DNA of 64,000 nucleotides from an archaeon (GTDB lineage Archaea > Nanobdellota > Nanobdellia > Woesearchaeales > GW2011-AR9): positions 1-64,000 of the forward strand of contig JABHSG010000001.1 in the NCBI GenBank assembly GCA_018697095.1, in the 5' to 3' direction. Below, one piece after another: positions 37,638 to 46,640 of this stretch (position 1 is the stretch's first letter; each line of letters starts with the position of its first letter). The notes beneath the pieces are model-generated. The model was not told the origin of the DNA and searched no databases. It saw only the letters and a list, made by a program, of their open reading frames with translations. A program made the position numbers and the translations under genes.

Positions 37638-37801
37638 CTTTAAATAGCATAAACGTAAAATCATGCTTGTACCGTATAATTCTAAAGTGAATTAAATCAT
37701 AAACAATTATACGTTATTAAAAAACAAACTACAGAAAAAATTTCTGCTAGTTTAGAAAGCATAAGCTTTCAAAAAAATAAAATAACAAGAGTGAATTAAA
37801 C
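37638..37801 (+). promoter_or_regulatory. Promoter and long structured leader of the cold-shock gene
   Basis: TATA box AACTTTAAATA at 37638-37648 places the transcription start near 37668, so the leader is about 134 nt. It begins with a 9-bp perfect stem CGTATAATT (37673-37681) / AATTATACG (37705-37713). The loop carries AGTGAATTAAA (37686-37696), and the same 11 nt recur just before the start codon (37790-37800). A second perfect hairpin GAAAGC-ATAA-GCTTTC spans 37755-37770. Long structured leaders control bacterial cspA; a similar role here is inference. Confidence 0.5.
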
Positions 37802-38074
37802 ATGAAAGGAACAGTAAAATTTTTTAACAACAGTAAAGGCTACGGATTCGTATCCTCAGAAGACGGAAAAGACTATTTTGTACACATCACAGGTATTGTT
37901 GATGAAGCAGAATTACGTGATGGCGACGCAGTTACCTTCGAAGTAGAACAAGGCGACCGTGGTCCTAAAGCAGTTAGTGTGAAAAGAGACGACGGAACAT
38001 CTAGTGAAGAACCTGTTGCTCAAGAAGAAACAACTGAAGAAAACGCAGAAGAAGCTTCCGAAGACCAAGAATAA
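37802..38074 (+). CDS. cspA: Cold-shock domain protein
   Basis: 90 aa. OB-fold cold-shock domain with RNP1 KGYGFVSS (13-20) and RNP2 DYFVHIT (25-31), which binds single-stranded RNA/DNA. The last ~25 residues are a Glu-rich acidic tail (about 65-90), not found in standard CspA. Csp proteins are uncommon in archaea and are often viewed as acquired from bacteria. It is preceded by the long structured leader described separately. Confidence 0.95.
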   Translation: MKGTVKFFNNSKGYGFVSSEDGKDYFVHITGIVDEAELRDGDAVTFEVEQGDRGPKAVSVKRDDGTSSEEPVAQEETTEENAEEASEDQE

Positions 38075-38081
38075 ATCTAAA

Positions 38082-38115
38082 TCTTTTATTTCATTTTTTT
38101 TCTTTATTTTTTTTC
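38082..38115 (+). terminator. T-rich terminator after cspA
   Basis: TCTTTTATTTCATTTTTTTTC and TTTATTTTTTTTC directly follow the gene. Confidence 0.45.
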
Positions 38116-38218
38116 TAAGTACCCAATATTTTTAATAACTGTAAAACGCATATTTTACTGGTTTAAAAATCTGAACAGATAAAGGTTTTTAATAAGAATC
38201 AATTTCTAAACACTAAAG

Positions 38219-39409
38219 ATGTACATCCTGAAACAAATTCCAGAAGATTTTATTGTTGAAGAAATTTCTAAAAACAATTATTCTCAAAAAGAAAACAAAT
38301 ATCTAATTTGTAAACTCACAAAAAATAATCTCAGTCAACTATTAGCTATCAAAATAATTGCAAGCGCTCTTAACATACCACTCAAAGACATAGGTATTGC
38401 TGGAACTAAAGACAAACATGCAATCACCTATCAAAACATCTCAATCAAAACTAGTGGCAAAACTAATCAAACAAAAGAAAAAGTTGAAAAAATAGTTTTA
38501 CCTAACAAAAACAATGAAAAAAGAAATCTCAGTCTAGAAGTACTTGGGTTTGCTAGCATTCCTCTTTCCCTTGGAGATCACAATGGCAATAGGTTCACAA
38601 TCACTATCAGAAACCTTTCTAATCCCAACAACTCTGTTGTTCTGAAGCTAGGTCTAAACCACAATATCAAAGAAATTAATTCTAGCTCCAAAGATTTCAT
38701 CTTCTTAAATTACTTCGATGAACAACGTTTCCAAAAAAATAATTCTCAAATTGGGTTCGCTCTGATCAAAAAAGATTGGAAACAAGCAGCTAATCTACTA
38801 AAAACCAATAAAGAAGTAGAATCCACTTTAAAGCAATATCCAAACCAACCTCTTAAAGCAATCAAAACTCTCACAAAACGCGAATTAATGATGTATCTAC
38901 ATGCATATCAAAGCTTCATTTTCAACAAAACAGTTTCAAGGTTCATAAACCAAACTACAAATAAAACCTCTCAAAAAATCCAAAAATATTCATTAGGTGA
39001 GCTAAATTTTACATCCCAAGAAGAACTCATAAAATTAAACTTTGCAAATAGCAAAGGTTTAGAAATTAAAAGTTTCAAAAAAAATCAAGATTCATTAATT
39101 CAAGTTCCTCTTCCAGGATTTTTAAAACACAAATCAAAAAATCAATTAATTAATCAAATTCAAGAGCAAATTCTCAAAGAAGAAAATGTAAAACATAGTG
39201 ATTTCATAATTAAACAACTAAGTAACCTAAGCCAAGAAGGCGATTTAAGAGATATTATCAAAATTGCAAAAGATCTAATAATAAAAAAACCAGAAACTGA
39301 TGACCTAAACCAAGATAATCAAAAGAAAAAGGTAACTATCAGCTTCTCTTTAAACAAAGGATCTTACGCTACAATGTTCATTAAACAATTAATAATAGAA
39401 AAAAAATAA
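38219..39409 (+). CDS. truD: tRNA pseudouridine(13) synthase TruD
   Basis: 396 aa. Start MYILKQIPEDFIVEEI is the family N-terminus. Catalytic motif GIAGTKDKHA with the conserved Asp at 65, then LGDHNGNRFTITIRN, FLNYFDEQRFQ, and YLHAYQSFIFN. Makes pseudouridine at position 13 of tRNAs (Pus7 family). Lys/Asn-rich and slightly shorter than most archaeal members in the C-terminal part. Confidence 0.93.
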   Translation: MYILKQIPEDFIVEEISKNNYSQKENKYLICKLTKNNLSQLLAIKIIASALNIPLKDIGIAGTKDKHAITYQNISIKTSGKTNQTKEKVEKIVLPNKNNEKRNLSLEVLGFASIPLSLGDHNGNRFTITIRNLSNPNNSVVLKLGLNHNIKEINSSSKDFIFLNYFDEQRFQKNNSQIGFALIKKDWKQAANLLKTNKEVESTLKQYPNQPLKAIKTLTKRELMMYLHAYQSFIFNKTVSRFINQTTNKTSQKIQKYSLGELNFTSQEELIKLNFANSKGLEIKSFKKNQDSLIQVPLPGFLKHKSKNQLINQIQEQILKEENVKHSDFIIKQLSNLSQEGDLRDIIKIAKDLIIKKPETDDLNQDNQKKKVTISFSLNKGSYATMFIKQLIIEKK

Positions 39410-39440
39410 TAAAATAAAAAATATCTTGTAAACAAAATTC

Positions 39441-39899
39441 TTAACTAACTGGGCCAGTAGACAATTTTTCAACAGCAATTCTACTTACTGGATAACGAGA
39501 TCCTTGATAACCAATTGTCTTTACGCCTAGCTCATTCATTGTCTGATCAAAACTGCCTTCTATTACCCAATCAATAGGTAGAGTAATCTGTACTCCTTTT
39601 TTGCCATAATAAGTTAGTTCATAAGCGCTTACTTCTTTGCCATTAAGCAAAAAATTTGTAGTAGAAAACTCATCAATTACTTCATTTACAAAAGCGCAAC
39701 TTCCTGGGCTATCACAGTAAGTCAATAAATCACGATTAATATTTTTTGCTTGTTCAACTTCAAGACCTAAACTATAAGCCTGTCCTTGAGCTGGAAAATC
39801 TTGTGAAAACCAAACAAGAACCACTAATACAAGAACTCCTAGAATTGCAATAATAATTGTTTTTTCTTTTTCTACTGTCAAACCATGTTTTGCTGCCAT
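39441..39899 (-). CDS. Hypothetical membrane-anchored protein
   Basis: 152 aa. One N-terminal membrane helix (about 14-30, TIIIAILGVLVLVVLVWF) with the remaining 120 residues expected outside. Two Cys in YCDSPGSCAF (about 63-70) may pair. Not recognised; the size and layout match small archaeal surface proteins. AGAGGTTATGT precedes the ATG. Confidence 0.7.
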   Translation of the reverse strand: MAAKHGLTVEKEKTIIIAILGVLVLVVLVWFSQDFPAQGQAYSLGLEVEQAKNINRDLLTYCDSPGSCAFVNEVIDEFSTTNFLLNGKEVSAYELTYYGKKGVQITLPIDWVIEGSFDQTMNELGVKTIGYQGSRYPVSRIAVEKLSTGPVS

Positions 39900-40042
39900 C
39901 TACATAACCTCTATAATATCATCATAATTTAATGTTAATTAACAAAAATAAAGAGCTTGGAGTTTTTATACTTAACTACTAAAGACAACTTAGTCATACG
40001 ACTTAATCAATATAAGAAATACTAAGATACTAAAATCCTCTT

Positions 40043-40612
40043 TCAAAATCCTCTTTCAAAAAGAGCTTCTTGAACTTGTTGCCAAACACCATCTTTGTCT
40101 AAGCTAGCGTTTATTTCTACAAGTGTTTCTTTTTTTGAAAAAAATTCTTTCATTGGAGAAGTTTTACGTTGAAATTCTACAAACCGTTTGTGCATAATTT
40201 CTTTTTTATCATCACTACGAATTTTTCCACCAGCAGCTTTTGTTTCAGCAATTCTAGAATGAAGTCTGGTATAAGCTGTTTCAAAATCCAAATCGAAAAA
40301 CAAAACTAAATCAATATTTTCTCCACTTACTAAAAATGCTTCAGCTTGTGGAACAGTACGAGGAAATCCATCTAATACATAATTCTCCTTCCCTTCAAGT
40401 TGCGCCCCTACAACTCCTAAAGTCACGTCATCTGGAACAAGATGTCCTTTATCAATAAAACTGCGAGCAAGTTTCCCTATTTCGCTTCCTTGTGCCATCT
40501 CTGAGCGAAAAGCATCCCCAGTTGAAACTTCAAAAAGATCATACTTCTGAGCAACCTTCTCTCGAACAGTTGTTTTACCAGCACCAGGCGGGCCTAAGAT
40601 TACTATCTTCAT
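40043..40612 (-). CDS. adk: Adenylate kinase
   Basis: 189 aa. P-loop GPPGAGKTT at 7-15, VSTGDAFRSE, DGFPRTVPQA and a short lid (LHSRIAETKAAGGKIRSDD). The bacterial-type short form, without the zinc lid, converting AMP + ATP to 2 ADP. Euryarchaeal AK is a different trimeric family, so this is the bacterial-like version seen in several DPANN. Confidence 0.93.
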   Translation of the reverse strand: MKIVILGPPGAGKTTVREKVAQKYDLFEVSTGDAFRSEMAQGSEIGKLARSFIDKGHLVPDDVTLGVVGAQLEGKENYVLDGFPRTVPQAEAFLVSGENIDLVLFFDLDFETAYTRLHSRIAETKAAGGKIRSDDKKEIMHKRFVEFQRKTSPMKEFFSKKETLVEINASLDKDGVWQQVQEALFERGF

Positions 40613-40783
40613 AATTCAAAAAAGTCAAACTACCCCTTTATAAGGTTTAGCCAAAAATCATGATCTGAAAATCAGAAAATATTATAAGCAAAAACGCTTA
40701 CAAATTTGGAAATGACTTCTTAGATTTGATAATTTAATAGAACAACAAATATATCATCACAAAAATCTTCATCTTAATGAGTA

Positions 40784-40794
40784 ACATTTATAAG
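40784..40794 (+). promoter_or_regulatory. TATA box of MBF1-like gene
   Basis: ACATTTATAAG is centred about 27 nt before the ATG at 40817 (leaderless). Confidence 0.5.
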
Positions 40795-40816
40795 CCGCTA
40801 TTTTTCCAAACTGTTT

Positions 40817-41356
40817 ATGGGTAGATACTCAAGAGAAAAAAAGCCGCTAACAATCAGCCAAATGAAAGTTCAGATTGAAAAAATCGAGACTAGACTTGAA
40901 ACTGAAGCCCTAAAATTCTCAGAAGAAAAAAAGCTCCGTGATCAAATTAAAAGTATGAAAAAAGAGATCAAAAAAGCAGTTCCTGTTAGATCCTCTTTTA
41001 GACCAAAAAATGTTAACACTCCTGGAAAAGCATCTGGACCAGAATACGACCTTAAAGATAATATCTCGGGCATCTTAAAACAAGAAAGGCTTAAACGTAA
41101 AATGAGCCATGACGAGTTTGCTTCCTTAATTTCAGAAAAAGTTAGTGTTGTCCAAAAATGGGAAACAGGGGCTATGGTTCCAAAACTTGATACTGCGCGG
41201 CGTGTTCAAAGGTTACTAAAGGTAGGCTTAGTTAAACAAATAACTAGCGAAGCTGATGGTGATACTGATAAACTTCTTGAAGAGATCACTAAAAGTTCAA
41301 GGAAAAAAATAGCAACATTAGGCGATATGATCAAAATCACAACCAGAAACCGTTAA
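40817..41356 (+). CDS. MBF1-like HTH transcription factor
   Basis: 179 aa. An XRE-type helix-turn-helix at about 82-140: LKQERLKRKMSHDEFASLI followed by VVQKWETGAMVPKLDTARR. That matches the core of multiprotein-bridging factor 1. The N-terminal zinc ribbon of archaeal MBF1 is absent; instead there is a charged helical segment (MKVQIEKIETRLE). C-terminal ~35 residues are Lys/Ser-rich. Likely interacts with TBP or ribosomes; inference. Confidence 0.78.
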   Translation: MGRYSREKKPLTISQMKVQIEKIETRLETEALKFSEEKKLRDQIKSMKKEIKKAVPVRSSFRPKNVNTPGKASGPEYDLKDNISGILKQERLKRKMSHDEFASLISEKVSVVQKWETGAMVPKLDTARRVQRLLKVGLVKQITSEADGDTDKLLEEITKSSRKKIATLGDMIKITTRNR

Positions 41357-41398
41357 TTAAATTCAAAAATTAATTTCTCACTTTTTTCAATTATTAAA

Positions 41399-41908
41399 TC
41401 AGAAAAAATTAACAACTAATATCCAACTAACTGTTCCAACTATTGCCCCAACACCAACATCCCATAAATCATGTTTCTTAAGTTCCAATCTACTCCAAGC
41501 AACAAGTACTGCTAAAACATACATCATAGCCCAAACACTAACTATTCCAAAAAAACTAGCAAATAACGGTGCTAAAAAAAATACGCGAGAACTATGTACA
41601 GATGGAAAACTGCTTGCATCCATTTTCCCAATAAAAGAACTATAATTGATTTTTTTTGGACGATTCTTAAAATAGAATATTCTAACTACAACGCATATCC
41701 CAATAGTCAAAATAAATCCAACTAGCAAATCAAATCCTAAGTCAAAGTAAGAAGATCCAAGCAAATAAGCAAACAAAATAAGTCCAAGAAATAAAGGTGT
41801 TCCTCCAAAAGTTGTGATATCACGAACTATATTCTCAGAAAACCGACCATATACTTGGTCAATATTACCAGTTTTAACTCCTTTACTCAGTTTAGCTTCT
41901 TCCATCAC
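41399..41908 (-). CDS. PAP2-family membrane phosphatase
   Basis: 169 aa, about five membrane helices. The acid-phosphatase triad is visible: KNRPKK (KxxxxxxRP-like), FPSVHSSR (PSGH with Gly to Val) and SRLELKKHDLWDV (SRxxxxxHxxxD). Probably dephosphorylates a lipid such as a polyprenyl or phosphatidyl phosphate at the membrane. Gly-to-Val in the second motif is a mild deviation. Confidence 0.82.
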   Translation of the reverse strand: MMEEAKLSKGVKTGNIDQVYGRFSENIVRDITTFGGTPLFLGLILFAYLLGSSYFDLGFDLLVGFILTIGICVVVRIFYFKNRPKKINYSSFIGKMDASSFPSVHSSRVFFLAPLFASFFGIVSVWAMMYVLAVLVAWSRLELKKHDLWDVGVGAIVGTVSWILVVNFF

Positions 41909-42003
41909 AAATCAAGATAAATAACACATATTTCCTATATAATTCTGCCGCAACCCAAAAATGTGTCACGAGCTTAAAATACAAAATAGCATATACTATC
42001 CTT

Positions 42004-42300
42004 ATGACAATAGATTATGTTCTAAATTCATCAACAGATGACACTACCCCAATTAACCAAGGATGGCACCAACCAGGGATCATATTACCAATTATCCCCA
42101 GCAGAATTTATCAAACTCCATCTGCTCAAAAAGAAAGAATGCCTTTACATATCGACCAAGTCGTTGACCAAAGACCACCACCACCTGGCTATGATGGAGG
42201 TAACGCTACCCCAGATACACCCAAAAGAGGGATTGACCATGATGTTGGAAATTTTGGAAATATACCAGGTGAAACTCCTGGACTTTGGAAGTACTCCTAA
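42004..42300 (+). CDS. Hypothetical Pro/Gly-rich protein
   Basis: 98 aa: starts MTIDYVLNSSTDDT, Pro-rich and probably disordered (QRPPPPGYDGGN). A TATA box AGCTTAAAATAC (41971-41982) lies 27 nt before this ATG, which favours this frame over an overlapping 92-codon frame (42038-42316). Not recognised; low certainty that it encodes a protein. Confidence 0.4.
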   Translation: MTIDYVLNSSTDDTTPINQGWHQPGIILPIIPSRIYQTPSAQKERMPLHIDQVVDQRPPPPGYDGGNATPDTPKRGIDHDVGNFGNIPGETPGLWKYS

Positions 42301-42347
42301 GAGAATTAATCAATAGAAAAATTATAATAAAAAAATAAAGTAAGATT

Positions 42348-42983
42348 CTAACCAATAAGACCTAGTAGCACATCATGCGCAGTTGCCAAATCTTTCATCT
42401 TAACATATAATAAGATCTCAGGCATAGCTTCGATAAATCCATAAACACACACATTAGATAGTGCCATCTCAAGACCAATTCTTGACAAGATACCAACTGC
42501 TTCATGAGCATCTTTTGGAAACTCTATTCGCATCTCTGCTAAATCCAAATCTACATAACGCAAATCTTTTCCAGCAAACAATTTTTTCTTTTCTTCAAAA
42601 TCTTTTTGATTCAAAAAAATCCGAATATTTTCTTTGCTTTTAAGCAATCTAAAATTTTCTTTTAGTTTTTTATCACCTAAAAAATCAGTCGCAATTATTT
42701 TGAATTGCCTATCACTAAGAGTCATAGAAGCAATATTACTTTTTGTAGTAATTATAGCATTTTCAAAAACTACTTCTACTTCTTGTGCTTGTTTTGCTAA
42801 ATCACTTTCAGCTTCAAAACGTCTAATTGCAGAAATTACAGCATCAATACTACCAGTAATTCCTTTCTTCTGAATCAAATATCTTGCAAGTGCCCGGACA
42901 TTAATTAATTCACGGCGCATATCTTTTTGTACACTCAAGTCTTCTGCTAAAACTTTCCAAACTTCCGTATTTACTGAAGCCAT
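42348..42983 (-). CDS. Hypothetical protein with ACT-like C-terminal domain
   Basis: 211 aa. The N-terminal ~60 residues (VWKVLAEDLSVQKDMRREL, INVRALARYLIQKKG, then SIDAVISAIRRFE) form a helical module like that of haloarchaeal proteins with an N-terminal helical bundle. The C-terminal half has the beta-alpha-beta pattern of ACT domains (MRIEFPKDAHEAVGILSRIG ... SNVCVYGFIEAMPEILLYV). A ligand-sensing regulator is possible. Good GAGGTAA ribosome-binding site. Confidence 0.65.
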   Translation of the reverse strand: MASVNTEVWKVLAEDLSVQKDMRRELINVRALARYLIQKKGITGSIDAVISAIRRFEAESDLAKQAQEVEVVFENAIITTKSNIASMTLSDRQFKIIATDFLGDKKLKENFRLLKSKENIRIFLNQKDFEEKKKLFAGKDLRYVDLDLAEMRIEFPKDAHEAVGILSRIGLEMALSNVCVYGFIEAMPEILLYVKMKDLATAHDVLLGLIG

Positions 42984-43173
42984 AGAATTACCTCGTGATT
43001 TTTAGCCAAAAAATTTTCAATTATCATATTTATTGTCCCCTCTAGCAATTAATGCTAAAATAACAGTAATGTGTCAAAGTATATATAGTTTATGTTCCTA
43101 AAAATAAGTAATCTAAATAAGAAAATTATCAATTATCAAAAAATAATTTCAAAAACAAAAATACATAACTGCA

Positions 43174-43947
43174 CTAGACACACAATTTATCAAAATGTTG
43201 AATTAAGCAAATTTTCTTTCCCAAATCTTCTTTTGAAATATAGCCTGGATAATCTACCCCGCCGATCACAATACTAGGATATTCTTCAACACCATAAAGC
43301 GATAATAAGATATCAACCATCGGTTCTTCCTGAACTAAATCAGCATCAATTGGAAAAACAAGTAATTGGTCACCTAGGAGCTTTTTGTAATAGGTCAGAA
43401 CTGTTCCTTGGTTGGCACAATCTCTGCACTCTTTAGAATGAAAATACAAAATTGGAACAACTTCAAGTTCACAACTTTCAAGCGCTTTTTCTGCAAGTAA
43501 AAAATACCTGATATTATCAAGAGCATATCTTCTTGAAATTAATGTGAAATCTTCTTGTGCAAATCCTTGATAGTTATCTTCAAATTCAAGTATCTGTGCA
43601 AGTGACTCACTCAAATCCGCCACTGTCTTTTGTAATGTAGTACTAAGTACAGCGCAACTCTCTTGTGTTTGAGAAGACCCTAATAGTAAATACTGAAGTT
43701 GTAAACTAAGATATTCAACATCTTGGATATCATTAACTTCTTGTGCAAAATCATACCTTTCTTGTTGAAATAGTGAACCCAAAGAGATACCAAGTGAAAA
43801 AATAAGTAATGTCAATATTCCTGCCACAATATATGTTTGTACACTCACCTTGCGTAAAGTACTACCTCTTGGCATAGCTTTTGAAGAAACAGCTGGCTTT
43901 GAAAAACTAGTCTTATCTCTACTTTCTTTGCTTTTGTCAACTGACAT
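43174..43947 (-). CDS. Membrane-anchored thioredoxin-like protein
   Basis: 257 aa. A cytoplasmic Lys/Ser-rich N-terminus (1-34), one membrane helix (about 35-58), then a helical stalk and a C-terminal thioredoxin-like fold: LYFHSKECRDCANQG with CxxC (CRDC), a strand, LLVFPIDADL, and the cis-Pro segment VEEYPSIVIGG. The order matches extracytoplasmic disulfide oxidoreductases. It begins 18 nt after the GT2 gene, so they are probably co-transcribed. Confidence 0.78.
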   Translation of the reverse strand: MSVDKSKESRDKTSFSKPAVSSKAMPRGSTLRKVSVQTYIVAGILTLLIFSLGISLGSLFQQERYDFAQEVNDIQDVEYLSLQLQYLLLGSSQTQESCAVLSTTLQKTVADLSESLAQILEFEDNYQGFAQEDFTLISRRYALDNIRYFLLAEKALESCELEVVPILYFHSKECRDCANQGTVLTYYKKLLGDQLLVFPIDADLVQEEPMVDILLSLYGVEEYPSIVIGGVDYPGYISKEDLGKKICLIQHFDKLCV

Positions 43948-43965
43948 CTCAATTCAAGAAAAATA

Positions 43966-45321
43966 CTACCATTTAAACTTTTTCGATCTATTACCCATAT
44001 TTTCAGATGATTCAGCTGTTTGTCTATGCCAAAATCGCCATGAATCTTGTTTAACACCAAATTCTAGTGCAGATACAAGTAAAATCCCACCTACTAAAAT
44101 AAAATAAACAAATAAGTAAGGAATTACTTCCAAATATCCAAACTTAAACAATTTCTCATTTGAATTTTTGTGTGCCATAAGAAAGAAAAACAAAGTCAAA
44201 CTAAGAAGTACTAAAAACGGTAATAATAATTCTAAGTTCACAAATAATCCACGAAAAGAAAAATCAAGAGACAACAAAAATGGTATAAAATCAAACCCTA
44301 TTGCAAAAGCTCCAGAAAGCCATTCAAAAAATGGTAAAAATAAATATTTAATTGATAGAAAAACAGCTGCTCCTCCAAATAAAAAACCAAAAACATTCAT
44401 ACACATCTGAATAAGACCAAAATCACCATAAGACAAATTACCAATTATTCCCCTATACTTATATGCACATTGCATACTTCCAATGTACCACCTGCGACGT
44501 TGTCGATAAAACGGATAGAAATTTGGTGGAGCTGTTGTGTGGACATATCCAGTAGGACAATGTTTAATCCTATAGTTTTGTTTTTGTACTCGATAAGCAA
44601 TTTCTTGGTCTTCAGCTACAGTTTCCAAATCAAACCCACCTAATTCTTTAATAACACCTGTCCTATAAAGTGAGAATGGACCTGGAGCAACATACAAACA
44701 ATCTAAAAAGCTACTAATTCTAGATAGTAAAATCATAACTAGATATTCCATCCATTGAATTCGTTGCAAAAATGTTTTTGGACTATCAACTTTCATCGCT
44801 GGAGTAATAATCACTAAATTAGGGTCATTCTCTTGATAATACAAAGACAACATATCTTTAAGAGATTTTTTTTCCACAAAAGAGTCTGCGTCAAGACAAG
44901 CAAAAAATTCCCCACGAACTAATTCTAATGCTTTATTTAACGAAGCTGCCTTCCCCATATTTTTATGTGAAATTACTTTCATAAAACCCTTAGAATTGTT
45001 TTTTGAAATAAATTTATTAGCAACTTCTAAAGTCCCATCAGTTGACCCATCATCAATTATAATAACATCTAATTTTTCATGAGGATAATCCAAGTCAAAA
45101 ATAGACTGCAATGTTTTTTTAACAACATCTTGTTCATTATAAGCAGGAACAAGTATAGAAACAATTGGGAAATCTACAAAGCTTTCAAAAGAAAAATTAT
45201 TTTCAGCATCCTCTTTTTTAGCTCTAAAATAAACTTCCAAATATGTTAAGAATAAAAATAGGCTAAAGTACAAAGATACAAAATAAATTCCAAGTAATAT
45301 AATTGTTTGATAATCTGCCAT
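43966..45321 (-). CDS. Family 2 membrane glycosyltransferase
   Basis: 451 aa. N-terminal membrane helix, then a GT-A domain: VSILVPAYNEQDVV, VIIIDDGSTDGT, LDADSFV (DxD), VAEDQEIAYR and RQRRRWYIG (QxxRW). Several C-terminal membrane helices (about 310-430) probably form an export channel, as in cellulose- or hyaluronan-synthase-like processive enzymes. It likely makes or exports an extracellular polysaccharide. First gene of a two-gene unit with the thioredoxin-like protein. Confidence 0.88.
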   Translation of the reverse strand: MADYQTIILLGIYFVSLYFSLFLFLTYLEVYFRAKKEDAENNFSFESFVDFPIVSILVPAYNEQDVVKKTLQSIFDLDYPHEKLDVIIIDDGSTDGTLEVANKFISKNNSKGFMKVISHKNMGKAASLNKALELVRGEFFACLDADSFVEKKSLKDMLSLYYQENDPNLVIITPAMKVDSPKTFLQRIQWMEYLVMILLSRISSFLDCLYVAPGPFSLYRTGVIKELGGFDLETVAEDQEIAYRVQKQNYRIKHCPTGYVHTTAPPNFYPFYRQRRRWYIGSMQCAYKYRGIIGNLSYGDFGLIQMCMNVFGFLFGGAAVFLSIKYLFLPFFEWLSGAFAIGFDFIPFLLSLDFSFRGLFVNLELLLPFLVLLSLTLFFFLMAHKNSNEKLFKFGYLEVIPYLFVYFILVGGILLVSALEFGVKQDSWRFWHRQTAESSENMGNRSKKFKW

Positions 45322-45480
45322 TTTAGTCTATAGTAAGAAAAAAGTTGCTAATATATATAGATATTCCCACATAAATATCCTTACATAGATATCATCACTC
45401 GATTTGCAATAACCAAAATCTCCAATTCTATTCTTTAGCAACAAAAACCTTTTTAGAGCGAACAAAAATGAAAACTTATA

Positions 45481-46236
45481 ATGGACAATTTAAATTTCCA
45501 AAAACAAGAGATAAATAAGATATCAGAAATAGAAAAAATACAAAATATAGTTTCTACTGGCTCAAATGAATTAAACATCTTTTTAGGAGGTGGCTATGAA
45601 AAAGGAGTAGTAACTACTATTTTTGGCCCCTCTGGTTCAGGCAAAACAAATCTTTGCCTTTTAGCTGCAGCAAATATTGCAAAAACAAACCAGAAAGTCC
45701 TAATTATTGATACAGAAGGTGGGATTGCTGCGCAAAGAATTAAACAACTTACTGGTGAAAATTATAAAGAAGTTTTAGAAAATATTCTTTTTTTGCAACC
45801 ATTAACTTTTGAAGATCAGATCTTGGCTTTTGAAAAAATTAAAACTATAATCAAAACAGAAAATATTATTGCAGTAATTGTTGATTCCATTGCTATGTTA
45901 TATCGCTTAGAGTTAGGTAAACCACAAGCTATTTTCGAAACAAATTCTGCATTAGCTCGACAAATTGGGACGCTCGTAGAAGTTGCAAGAAAACAAAACA
46001 TCCCAGTGATTATGACAAACCAAGTATATTCTGATTTTAATAACCGCAATGAAGTCAAAATGGTTGGTGGAGATTTGTTAAAATACAGCAGCAAATGTTT
46101 AATTGAATTAAAAAAACAAACAAACCAAAAAGAAGAATCAGCCCATAAACTAATTCTTCACAAACACCGTTTTTTAAGTCCAAATAGTTCATTTATTTTC
46201 ACGATAAAAAAGAAAGGAATAGAAGAAGAAAAGTGA
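45481..46236 (+). CDS. radB: DNA repair recombinase RadB
   Basis: 251 aa RecA-fold ATPase. Walker A GPSGSGKTN at 49-57, Walker B AVIVDSIAML near 128-137, and MTNQVYSDF. It lacks the N-terminal HhH domain of RadA and is the size of archaeal RadB, the recombination mediator paralog. Conserved LILHKHRFL in the C-terminus. A TATA-like CTTTTTAGAG lies about 30 nt upstream. Confidence 0.9.
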   Translation: MDNLNFQKQEINKISEIEKIQNIVSTGSNELNIFLGGGYEKGVVTTIFGPSGSGKTNLCLLAAANIAKTNQKVLIIDTEGGIAAQRIKQLTGENYKEVLENILFLQPLTFEDQILAFEKIKTIIKTENIIAVIVDSIAMLYRLELGKPQAIFETNSALARQIGTLVEVARKQNIPVIMTNQVYSDFNNRNEVKMVGGDLLKYSSKCLIELKKQTNQKEESAHKLILHKHRFLSPNSSFIFTIKKKGIEEEK

Positions 46237-46280
46237 AAAAATAGCTCCTAGAACACAATTAACAACGTGAAAAACACAAA

Positions 46281-46292
46281 AGTATTTAAAGG
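46281..46292 (+). promoter_or_regulatory. TATA box of the surface-protein operon
   Basis: AGTATTTAAAGG implies a start near 46314. The short leader holds two GAGGTG copies (around 46326 and 46345); the second is the ribosome-binding site of the first gene. Confidence 0.5.
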
Positions 46293-46357
46293 GAAATTGC
46301 CTCCTAAATCACAAGTGTCTATTTAGAGGTGGACGCTTAGTAAAGAGGTGAATGGAA

Positions 46358-46600
46358 GTGAAATCAAAAAAACAAGTTTCTAATAGAGCAATTTTCGCAT
46401 TAATTATAGCAGTTGCTGTTGTAACAATCATCAGTACATATTTTATTGTAGACGCTGCAATGTCAGTGTCTGCCCCAGAGGGTGACGTTGAAGAAGCTAC
46501 AGCTCACGCAACAATCACAATCGAAGGTAACGAAGAGGTAGCAATTGAAACAGTTGGCGTAAGCGAAGCTGCTGCTACAGCATCAGTAACAATAGAATAA
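46358..46600 (+). CDS. Small surface protein with N-terminal membrane helix
   Basis: About 80 aa. The basic N-terminus (KSKKQVSNR) and hydrophobic helix (AIFALIIAVAVVTIISTYFIV) look like a signal anchor or pilin-type signal; the rest is Ala/Thr/Glu-rich (TAHATITIEGN ... ATASVTIE), with two similar segments. Start: an ATG at 46352 abuts the GAGGTGA ribosome-binding site (46345-46351), leaving no spacer. The in-frame GTG at 46358 gives 6 nt spacing and is preferred. First gene of the five-gene surface run. Confidence 0.6.
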   Translation: MKSKKQVSNRAIFALIIAVAVVTIISTYFIVDAAMSVSAPEGDVEEATAHATITIEGNEEVAIETVGVSEAAATASVTIE

Positions 46601-46640
46601 AAAATAATAACAAAATAAAAAGTAAAATCAGAGGTGTAAA

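Noticed and set aside
42038-42316. Second overlapping frame of 92 codons
   Set aside because: The TATA box fits the ATG at 42004; His/Leu-rich composition of this frame looks unselected. Not fully excluded.
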